From contig JAUMUB010000020.1 of NCBI GenBank assembly GCA_030530905.1, positions 1-13,078 of the forward strand: a DNA stretch of 13,078 bases, read 5' to 3'. Shown piece after piece: positions 9,501-13,078 of this stretch (position 1 is the stretch's first letter; each line of letters starts with the position of its first letter). The notes below the pieces were generated by a model. The model ran no database searches. It was given only the letters and a program-made list of their open reading frames with translations, and had not been told where the DNA came from. The stretch comes from Bifidobacteriaceae bacterium (GTDB lineage: Bacteria > Actinomycetota > Actinomycetes > Actinomycetales > Bifidobacteriaceae). The position numbers were made by a program, and so were the translations under genes.

Positions 9501-12500
9501 CACTGGCTGCCAAGGGTTACGTATTCGACTCAAGTGATGAAATTCCTACTAAGTTTGGTTCATCTGATCAAACAGTTAAGTTGTACTTCACTCACCAAAC
9601 TATCAATGTTACTCACGACGATCCAAAGAAGCCAAGTGAAACTTACAAGCAACCAGATGGTAAGACTGACAAGAATTATCCATCCGGTGTTGATGAATCA
9701 GACTTGAACAAGACCGTCACTCGTACAATTACGGTTACTAACCCAGATGGTACAAAGAAGGTTACGACCCAAGATGTTAAATTTGTACGTGACGCAACTG
9801 TTGATCAAGTGAGCGGGGATGTTAAGTACACTGAATGGAAAGTTGCTGACAACACTCCAAGTCAATGGCCAGAATTTACTACACCAGTACTTCCTGGTTA
9901 CACTGCGAGTCAAGATAATGTGGAAGCAACTACTCCATCTGTAGATACTACTGATCCTGACATTCAAATCAGCTACAGTGCCCACAACCAAAAAGCTACT
10001 ATTACTTACTATGATGATTCAACCAACCAAGTATTGTCTGTCGAACCATACAACGGTGATAGTGCAAAGACCGTTAATACCAAGGTTAGTGATACAGTTG
10101 CTGATTACCAAAAGCAAGGTTATGCACTGGTAACTCCTGAAGCAAGTCTGCCAACTACCATCACATTTGATACTGATGATAATGAGGACCAAAGCTTTGA
10201 AGTCCACTTTAACCACAGCAAGCTTACTGTAGGCCCATCCGATCCTAAGAAGCCTTCACAAACTTACACACAACCAGATGGAAAGACTGAGAAGAATTAC
10301 CCATCCGGTGTTGACGAAACGGACTTGAACAAGACTGTCACTCGGACAATCACAGTTACGAATCCACAAGGCGTTTCAACTAAGGAAACACAAACGGTAA
10401 GTTTCGAACGCAACGCTACTATTGACCAAGTAAACAATACTGTTACTTATGGTGAATGGAAGCTTAAGGAAGGTAGTGCCTCTACTTGGCCTGCATTCAG
10501 CAATGTGCCAGCTATTGATGGTTACAAGGCAACCCAAACTAGTGTTGACGAAAAGACGCCAAGCGCAGACACTCCAGACGAAAACATTACAATCACTTAT
10601 GTTGCTCAAGCTCAATCCATTACTATTGAGTCTTATGATGAAACTAATAATGACCAAAAGATTGACCTTGATGGCGCAACTCAAACATTGAATGGTAAGA
10701 CTGATGAAAGTGTTGACGTCAACAGCAATATTGATGCAATCAAGGCTGCAATGGCTGCTAAGGGTTACCAATACAACGCAGCTCGTACGACTGAATTGCC
10801 AACTAAGTACACTGCCGGAGCACAAACCGTTAAGTTGTACTTCACTCACGGCAAGATCACTGTCACACCAGATCAACCAAAGACGACTGGTGAAACTTAC
10901 AAGCAACCAGACGGCAAGACTGATCAAAACTACCCATCCGGTGTTGATAAGGCATCATTGAACAAGACTGTTACGCGGACAATTACCGTTAACAAGCCAG
11001 GTCAACAATCAGAAGTACACACGCAAGAGGTAAGCTTTGAACGGACTGCAACCATTGATCAAGTAAATAATAAAGTTGAATATGGTCAATGGAACAAGAA
11101 GACTGATAGTGTGGCTACTTGGCCATCCTTCAATGCTCCTGAAGTTTCTGGTTACACTGCTGACACTGCCACAGTTGCAGAAGTGACACCAGATGCTAAT
11201 ACTGCAGACTCTCATGTTTACATCAACTACACTGCCCAAACGCAAACTATCAGCTTTAAGGCAATTGATAAGGATAACGGCAACAAGGAAATCCAATTAT
11301 CCGGATTCGCTGGTTTAACTACTAGTGTCGAAGGTAAGACCGATGAAGCTGCCAACTTAGATTCTTACGCAAAGGCCATTAAGGATGCATTGGCTGCTAA
11401 GGGATACGAATTTGATGAAAATGACAGTACTCCATTGCCAGCTAAGTTCGTTGCGGGCGGACAAACTGTAGATCTGTACTTCATTCACAAGAAGATTAGC
11501 GTATTGCACACTGATCCTAAGACTGAAGAACAAACTTACACTCAACCAGATGGTAAGACGACGCAAAACTATCCTCAGGGTGTGGCTGACAGTGACTTGA
11601 ACCACACTGCTACTCGGACAATCACTGTAAATAATCCAGATAAAACATCTAAGATTACCACTCAAAAGGTTAGTTTCGTGCGTGACGCAACTGTTGACCA
11701 AGTTACTAACGATGTTACATACACTGATTGGAAGGTAGATACTGGTAGTGCTTCTAAGTGGGATTCATTCACCACACCAACTCTTCCAGGATACACAGCT
11801 ACCTTGGATTCAGTTGATGAAGTAACACCAACAGCTACAACATCTGATTCAAACATTGCAATTAGCTACACTGCCCACAAACAAAAGGCTAATGTAACTT
11901 ACTGGGATGATACCGATGGAGTAGAACTCGCAACCGATCCATTCGTTGGCGACAGTGCTTCATCCGTTGAAACAGGTGCTCAAGCTAAGGTTGCAGGTTA
12001 CCAAAAGCAAGGGTACAAGCTTGTTACTGAAGCGGATCAAATTCCTAACACGATTACCTTTGACACTAATGATAGTGCGGACCAAGATTACACGATTCAT
12101 TTCGTTCACGGTACGATTACTGTCAACCCAAGTGATCCAAAGACAACCGATGATAAGTACAAGCAACCAGATGGTGAAACTGATCAAAACTACCCATCAG
12201 GTGTAAATGAAAATGACTTGAACAAGACTGTAACGCGGACCATTAACATCCACGTTCCAAAGGGTGCGGTTCAAACCGTTAAGCAAACAGTAAGCTTTGA
12301 ACGGACAGCTACAATTGATCAAGTTACTAACAACGTTGAATACTCTGATTGGACAGTTAAGTCTGGAAGTGCTTCTTCATGGCCAAGATACAATGCCATT
12401 CCAACGGTTACTGGATACCAAGCAAACAGAGTGTTCGTAAATGCTAGTGCTGTTACACCAGATACAAACGATACAACGGTTGACATAACCTACACTCCTC

Positions 12501-13078
12501 GAGTAACAACTATGTCATTGAATGCAGCTGATACTGATACAGGAACCACCCTTGCCTGGCCAGATGGTGTTAATCAAGTACTTAATGGTGTTACTGATGG
12601 AACAATCTCAGGTCTGTCAGATGTCCTTGACCAATTAAAGGACAAGTTTGGATCACAAGGTTATGTTTATGACGCCGATAGTACGGGTAATTTACCTACT
12701 ATTTATCCAGCAGGAGCCTCTACTTTCACTTTCTACTTCAAACATGGAACGTTGACGGTTACATCAGATCAACCAAAGACGACTCAAGAAACTTACAAGC
12801 AACCAGATGGTAAGACTGACAAGAATTACCCATCAGGTGTCGATAGTAATTCACTGGTTAAGAATGTAGTTCGGACAATTTACGTTCACGATCCACATAA
12901 TGGCGTCAAGACAACTGTTCAAACAGTCACATTTGTAAGAAATGCGACGATTGACCAAGTTACTGATCAAGTTACTTACACTCCTTGGAAGCTGAAGTCA
13001 GACAGTGCCACTAGATGGCCTGCATTTAGTGATGTACCAACGATTGCGGGTTACAAGGCTAGTCAAACTACGGTAGCG
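3383..13078 (+). CDS. Giant YSIRK-type mucus-binding adhesin with tandem Mub/MucBP repeats (3' end outside window)
   Basis: A single open frame of 3232 codons with no stop, reaching the right edge exactly on a codon boundary, so the C-terminus is missing from view. Order: YSIRK signal peptide (1-45), Ser/Thr/Asn-rich linker (46 to about 146), about 1000 residues of beta-rich sequence with no family I can name, an EKxAV...PDG spacer (about 1155-1207), a divergent MucBP-like segment (about 1262-1430), then eight full repeats of 207-218 residues and part of a ninth (1431-3232). The repeats match the Mub_B2-like plus MucBP_2 pairing of lactobacillal mucus adhesins, which are sortase-anchored and bind mucin glycans. 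Mucus binding here is inferred from family. An LPXTG motif is expected beyond the window but not seen. I noticed only one cysteine in the mature part (C1265), typical of Gram-positive surface proteins. The gene is monocistronic as far as visible, with its own promoter and a strong RBS. No frameshift is seen. Confidence 0.93.
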   Translation, partial: MRGKQNPFEEKRRPHFGLRKLSVGVCSVLLSTTIFFGSQIAETHASTQTTSNNETGGDDTNNLISQPSVALQSANDADKNANVSTNQTTTATTNDEASTNNVVANNDASSTNDAVSTSSSVSSDVSATDLTANSDTVTLNNSDINDRNINISVPAKKGQKVTVTVPYIFSATSDNSAGYTYNTDNNNVNADFNTTTQYKNTVFNYTMNADMSTNWNIALKKAIDNWSLLPAGKEFDIVIAVDGVEKKRIKYTIGTINQITSADVMFDQNQKTNLVKNQKYIAGVKLGVNDPTGDATGSFEGTITVHVPKGFLLDSGQDTQGPVSQNTYEYAYGFIPGVDKLGDTFDKFNTLATGQVTMTQASAGSDIVIKFSGLSRSDIANGIFSFWGKYTDDVTAGDNNFTAAVQYINNDPAGETSTATYTTNGSESKVGLATATTENAHLQADFNKLSDVIYTDNGTTSAHQRNSGQYQYVNQANAYDTVTVYNNGNVDQKNVKVAIDVEPGTVLTNTGGGEDYWIRWSTTTQNQPTRSDEYPASFYIVLTDGTKVNINSNRTYYSVNRNNPGVRITSDLMDKGVAQDGSNIKQIVWIFNSIKAGTKIDFNFSSYSILSRATSKKTGDFANYSYTITSDNGGTLTGQESLKIVDPVLATRRFNGSTVFNSGTYQPTSDQLADFTWKIFSDNYTPNKSESSSYLLAVPKGFKVQGDLTIVGADGKPVSGATLTPLGNIGLNGETMYRLDLTFVPGRYGNTNDGQVHVKAKLVGDLAATGSKYYYGWNSVYSYPQYAGYENLAQYQGKGMSLLMAINDNDIYSPSQGNVSQETEGTSITLLDGNTYKVVKQDLFFSNNNDPVKYPNDLVFRAAPALYNFIYPSMFGSIDSINTDDQKGYSDRANLKYSEQPDIQSQLGKTTGTFKITNIISQNGDSNYSYNYIPIDNDHVQLTGAGTITASGNAKSGDGSLYYYFGDNSKVTIDDTWDGDTDLTSKGFISADDAAKKYGNNWYTKVTGVILKGNKMTYTSAIDAVVPYKIVNITGEGSQIVLTTQFVGDHNGSKYESSSNLTIDVARYVRQTVNDYTATVDGNGHLVINASPDKTTSKVVKVGSNLTYDRTSDADLNAAGAIYQGTYAYGSSQDQASSVSPFVPEMVSVNDSNNLTYEEKQAVKSAIVNTNSGVLPQGTDVFVDNNGDTYLTFPDGSRESIPGYQLVSGKTSGTGTTTGAPKSSVSDFSFKKVTDSSKALSANYTVDNIYYKWVNYDTDKTDYTCTIKFVDTDGSAVDGVNDIVQTTSGQKHYRLDPFAKYLSTNDDTKAVKSLLDNKSLDIKYDAAKPFETANVLGYYNASNGFVSETDPTKAVTVYTNEASSVQFANTDQAKLLASKGFNTSGDPTVKVAASGHSYSQAAASNITGVSGFNPDKPDTNVYFVSWPHDTITVTAADPKTTSDQYTQPDGTTMQNYPEGVTSDDLNKTITRTIVVTTPDGQKTNEEQTVKYQRSKTIDKVTNKVISTSDWTVNGTDTWPAYDASNIPGYKINVDGQDVTGSHTVPAYKTSSTDSDTTVNVTYVPLPQTITYQAIDKDDNNSAIDLSGLGVKTSATGNTDSATTATTDVDAIKNALAAKGYDFDSNDALPAKYVAGGQTVKIYFTHHKITVDPSQPKTTNDQYTQPDGNTKKNYPSGVANSDLNKTITRTINVNKPGQEPEVVSQAVSFERTATVDQVTNAVSYGEWSRKANSAENWPAYDADAVDGYKINVDGKDVTADHTVAAFTPSASDSDTTVNVAYVPLPQTNTYQAIDKENGNSTISLSGLGVKTTATGNTGSDTTAVADVEAIKNALAAKGYDFDSNDTLPNKYVAGGQTIKIYFTHHKITVDPSQPKTTDDQYTQPDGKTKTNYPSGVDEASLNKTVTRTIIVNDPHSGAQTTKQDVNFQRSATVDQVTNGVTYSNWTVKSGSKTSWDAFTSPEVAGYTVSPATVDEKTPTAESQNETVNVNYTAQAQKITLEAYDKSDNGSKIDLTGVTTVVDGKTDENVDLSGNVTAIKNALAAKGYVFDSSDEIPTKFGSSDQTVKLYFTHQTINVTHDDPKKPSETYKQPDGKTDKNYPSGVDESDLNKTVTRTITVTNPDGTKKVTTQDVKFVRDATVDQVSGDVKYTEWKVADNTPSQWPEFTTPVLPGYTASQDNVEATTPSVDTTDPDIQISYSAHNQKATITYYDDSTNQVLSVEPYNGDSAKTVNTKVSDTVADYQKQGYALVTPEASLPTTITFDTDDNEDQSFEVHFNHSKLTVGPSDPKKPSQTYTQPDGKTEKNYPSGVDETDLNKTVTRTITVTNPQGVSTKETQTVSFERNATIDQVNNTVTYGEWKLKEGSASTWPAFSNVPAIDGYKATQTSVDEKTPSADTPDENITITYVAQAQSITIESYDETNNDQKIDLDGATQTLNGKTDESVDVNSNIDAIKAAMAAKGYQYNAARTTELPTKYTAGAQTVKLYFTHGKITVTPDQPKTTGETYKQPDGKTDQNYPSGVDKASLNKTVTRTITVNKPGQQSEVHTQEVSFERTATIDQVNNKVEYGQWNKKTDSVATWPSFNAPEVSGYTADTATVAEVTPDANTADSHVYINYTAQTQTISFKAIDKDNGNKEIQLSGFAGLTTSVEGKTDEAANLDSYAKAIKDALAAKGYEFDENDSTPLPAKFVAGGQTVDLYFIHKKISVLHTDPKTEEQTYTQPDGKTTQNYPQGVADSDLNHTATRTITVNNPDKTSKITTQKVSFVRDATVDQVTNDVTYTDWKVDTGSASKWDSFTTPTLPGYTATLDSVDEVTPTATTSDSNIAISYTAHKQKANVTYWDDTDGVELATDPFVGDSASSVETGAQAKVAGYQKQGYKLVTEADQIPNTITFDTNDSADQDYTIHFVHGTITVNPSDPKTTDDKYKQPDGETDQNYPSGVNENDLNKTVTRTINIHVPKGAVQTVKQTVSFERTATIDQVTNNVEYSDWTVKSGSASSWPRYNAIPTVTGYQANRVFVNASAVTPDTNDTTVDITYTPRVTTMSLNAADTDTGTTLAWPDGVNQVLNGVTDGTISGLSDVLDQLKDKFGSQGYVYDADSTGNLPTIYPAGASTFTFYFKHGTLTVTSDQPKTTQETYKQPDGKTDKNYPSGVDSNSLVKNVVRTIYVHDPHNGVKTTVQTVTFVRNATIDQVTDQVTYTPWKLKSDSATRWPAFSDVPTIAGYKASQTTVA
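3518..3820 (+). other. Ser/Thr/Asn-rich low-complexity linker of the adhesin
   Basis: Residues 46 to about 146 are dominated by Ser, Thr, Asn, Asp and Ala, with short recurring patterns such as TNDEAST, NNDASSTND and STSSSVSS. No fold is recognisable. Such a stretch after the signal peptide is common in lactobacillal adhesins and is a plausible O-glycosylation or flexible-linker region (inference). Confidence 0.75.
3821..6844 (+). other. N-terminal region of the adhesin, about 1000 residues, family not recognised
   Basis: About residues 147-1154. Short alternating hydrophobic strands and many Asn, Asp, Ser, Thr, Tyr and Gly suggest a chain of beta-sandwich domains. VPKGF occurs twice (about 4299-4313 and 5474-5488) in similar strand contexts, hinting at related domains. 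Aromatic-rich patches include KYYYGWNSVYSYPQYAGY (about 5696-5749) and GSLYYYFGD. There are no long repeats like those downstream. By analogy with other sortase-anchored adhesins, this distal non-repetitive part may carry the main ligand-binding site, while the repeats form a stalk and add avidity. That is inference. Confidence 0.6.
6845..7003 (+). other. Short EKxAV...PDG spacer motif in the adhesin
   Basis: About residues 1155-1207: LTYEEKQAVKSAIVNTNSG, followed by VDNNGDTYLTFPDGSRESIPGYQLV. This resembles the short helix-plus-hairpin element (LTxxEKxxVKxAI...VTYPDGS...IPG) that recurs between domains in lactobacillal LPXTG surface proteins. Here it occurs once, at the junction between the unassigned N-terminal region and the mucin-binding part. 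The similarity is from memory of the pattern and needs a profile search. Confidence 0.5.
7166..7672 (+). other. Divergent MucBP-like segment preceding the repeat array
   Basis: About residues 1262-1430. It opens with CTIKFVDTDGSAVDG, a typical MucBP first strand and turn, and later holds LLASKGF and VYFVSWPHDTITV. These line up with the KGY...YFTHHKITV ends of the repeat units. It therefore looks like a degraded or ancestral copy of the second module that caps the array. It contains the only cysteine I noticed in the mature protein (C1265). Confidence 0.5.
7673..8323 (+). repeat. Adhesin repeat unit 1 (type A second module)
   Basis: 217 residues (1431-1647). The first module is the most divergent: VTAADPKTTSDQYTQPDG, NYPEGV instead of NYPSGV, KYQRSKTIDKVTNKV instead of SFERTATIDQVTNxV, and ISTSDW. 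The type A second module starts at 8081 (81 residues) and is nearly the same as that of unit 2, as is the GYKINVDGQDVT stretch, so units 1 and 2 share a recent origin over part of their length. Confidence 0.88.
8324..8977 (+). repeat. Adhesin repeat unit 2 (type A second module)
   Basis: 218 residues (1648-1865), the longest unit. First module: ITVDPSQPKTTNDQYTQPDG, NYPSGV, SFERTATVDQVTN, GYKINVDGKDVT. The type A second module begins at 8735 (81 residues) with QTNTYQAIDKENGN and AIKNALAAKGYDFDSND. The junction DNA with unit 1 (8215-8370) and with unit 3 (8869-9024) differs at only about ten positions at an offset of 654 bases. Confidence 0.9.
8978..9601 (+). repeat. Adhesin repeat unit 3 (type A second module)
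   Basis: 208 residues (1866-2073). First module: ITVDPSQPKTTDDQYTQPDG, NYPSGV, QRSATVDQVTNGV, SPEVAGYTVSPATVDE. The type A second module starts at 9365 (79 residues) with ITLEAYDKSDNGSKIDLTG and ends LYFTHQT. Its ...VAGGQ... segment is replaced by FGSSDQ. The PEVxGYT and NYTAQ features are shared with unit 6, three units downstream. Confidence 0.9.
9602..10222 (+). repeat. Adhesin repeat unit 4 (type B, canonical MucBP_2-like second module)
   Basis: 207 residues (2074-2280). First module: INVTHDDPKKPSETYKQPDG, NYPSGV, FVRDATVDQVSGDV, FTTPVLPGYTAS. The second module (9989-10222, 78 residues) is the canonical MucBP_2-like form: QKATITYYDD, YQKQGYALV, TITFDTDDNEDQSFEVHFNH. Unit 7 has the same type and the same two lengths (207 and 78). 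Confidence 0.9.
9989..10222 (+). other. MucBP_2-like module of unit 4
   Basis: 78 residues with the strand-turn-strand opening TITYYDDSTNQVL, then GDSAKTV, YQKQGYALV and the acidic DTDDNEDQSFEVHFNH end. This is close to the MucBP_2 module of lactobacillal mucus-binding proteins and clearly different from the AIDK/ALAAKGY form in most other units. Confidence 0.75.
10223..10855 (+). repeat. Adhesin repeat unit 5 (type A second module)
   Basis: 211 residues (2281-2491). First module: LTVGPSDPKKPSQTYTQPDG, NYPSGV, SFERNATIDQVNNTV, NVPAIDGYKATQTSVDE. The type A second module starts at 10613 (81 residues) with ITIESYDETNNDQKIDLDG, AIKAAMAAKGYQYNAA, LPTKYTAGAQTVKLYFTH. The ending of the first module resembles units 2 and 9 more than its neighbours. 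Confidence 0.9.
10856..11494 (+). repeat. Adhesin repeat unit 6 (type A second module)
   Basis: 213 residues (2492-2704). First module: ITVTPDQPKTTGETYKQPDG, NYPSGV, SFERTATIDQVNNKV, APEVSGYTAD. The type A second module starts at 11243 (84 residues, the longest) with ISFKAIDKDNGNKEIQLSG, an extra FAGL insertion, AIKDALAAKGYEFDEND and LPAKFVAGGQTVDLYFIH. Confidence 0.9.
11495..12115 (+). repeat. Adhesin repeat unit 7 (type B, canonical MucBP_2-like second module)
   Basis: 207 residues (2705-2911). First module: ISVLHTDPKTEEQTYTQPDG, NYPQGV, LNHTATRTI, FVRDATVDQVTNDV, FTTPTLPGYTAT. Like unit 4 it has VRDATVDQV, FTTPxLPGYTA and ISYxAHxQKA. The B module at 11882-12115 has 78 residues, as in unit 4. 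Confidence 0.9.
11882..12115 (+). other. MucBP_2-like module of unit 7
   Basis: 78 residues: QKANVTYWDDTDGVEL, GDSASSVETG, YQKQGYKLV, TITFDTNDSADQDYTIHFVH. It is the second copy of the canonical MucBP_2-like form, three units after the first, and shares YQKQGYxLV and TITFDTxD exactly with it. Confidence 0.75.
12116..12751 (+). repeat. Adhesin repeat unit 8 (divergent type A second module)
   Basis: 212 residues (2912-3123). First module: ITVNPSDPKTTDDKYKQPDG, NYPSGV, SFERTATIDQVTNNV, IPTVTGYQANRVF. The second module starts at 12506 (82 residues) and is the most divergent A copy: MSLNAADTDTGTTLAWPDG, QLKDKFGSQGYVYDAD, LPTIYPAGASTFTFYFKH. The ALAAKGY and QTVKLYFTH signatures are changed, though the alignment is still clear. 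Confidence 0.85.
12752..13078 (+). repeat. Adhesin repeat unit 9 (cut by window end)
   Basis: Only the first 109 residues (3124-3232) are visible: LTVTSDQPKTTQETYKQPDG, NYPSGV, NSLVKNVVRTIYVHDPHNG, FVRNATIDQVTDQV, DVPTIAGYKASQTTVA. The second module is outside the window. A 41-base stretch (12788-12828) is identical to unit 4 (9638-9678). Confidence 0.88.

Larger units (their letters stand above)
7673..13078 (+). repeat. Tandem array of Mub-type repeats (eight full units plus a partial ninth)
   Basis: Residues 1431-3232. Units of 621-654 bases follow one another without spacers and always keep the frame. The first module (about 128-139 residues) has the conserved scaffold ITV..PKTT, Y.QPDGKT..NYPSGV, LNKTVTRTI.V, TQ.VSFER.ATIDQVTN.V.Y..W, WPAF and GY, matching the Mub_B2-like family. 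The second module (78-84 residues) is either A (AIDK...AIKNALAAKGY.FD...LP.K...QTVK.YFTH) or B (QKA..TY.DD...YQKQGY.LV...TITFDT.D..DQ..). The order over units 1-8 is A A A B A A B A. Confidence 0.9.

Noticed and set aside
10376..10927. Long antisense open frame (183 codons), and similar antisense frames elsewhere over the repeats
   Set aside because: They mirror the repeated codon pattern of the sense strand, recur at similar positions in several units, and lack ribosome binding sites. They are shadows of the adhesin gene.
7673..13078. CRISPR array or DNA-level satellite
   Set aside because: The repeats are about 630 bases, keep the reading frame and vary by amino-acid-conserving changes. 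They are protein domain repeats.

Overview
The window looks like a low-to-medium GC Gram-positive chromosome, most likely a member of the Lactobacillaceae. The reasons are a YSIRK-type signal peptide of lactobacillal form (FGLRKLSVGVCS), Mub/MucBP-type mucus-adhesin repeats, a full-length YfhO-family membrane protein, and strong AGGAG-type ribosome binding sites that include GTG and TTG starts. I cannot fix the genus or species from sequence alone.

Layout. (1) Bases 18-2627, minus strand: a complete YfhO-family polytopic membrane protein of 869 residues, a putative GT-C-type glycosyltransferase. (2) Bases 2671-3009, minus strand: a small acidic protein of 112 residues and unknown function with a TTG start. 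It lies 43 bases upstream of yfhO and is probably co-transcribed with it. (3) Bases 3010-3382: an AT-rich divergent intergenic region with an extended -10 promoter facing left and a -35/-10 promoter facing right. (4) Bases 3383-13078, plus strand: one uninterrupted reading frame of 3232 codons that runs off the right edge. It is the N-terminal part of a giant cell-wall adhesin.

Architecture of the adhesin: YSIRK signal peptide (residues 1-45); Ser/Thr/Asn-rich linker (about 46-146); about 1000 residues of beta-rich sequence I cannot assign to a family (about 147-1154); a short EKxAV...PDG spacer (about 1155-1207); a divergent MucBP-like segment (about 1262-1430); then eight complete tandem repeats of 207-218 residues and a ninth cut by the window edge (1431-3232). 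Each repeat couples a Mub_B2-like module of about 130 residues to a second module of 78-84 residues. The second module comes in two versions, a canonical MucBP_2-like form (B, units 4 and 7) and a diverged form (A, the others), in the order A A A B A A B A. This suggests growth partly by duplication of three-unit blocks. Any LPXTG anchor would lie beyond the window.

How the parts relate: the adhesin should be exported, anchored to the wall and bind host mucus or glycans. YfhO would act at the outer face of the membrane on envelope glycopolymers. They share an intergenic region but are transcribed apart, so a functional link is only a possibility. I saw no RNA genes, CRISPR arrays, insertion sequences or phage genes.
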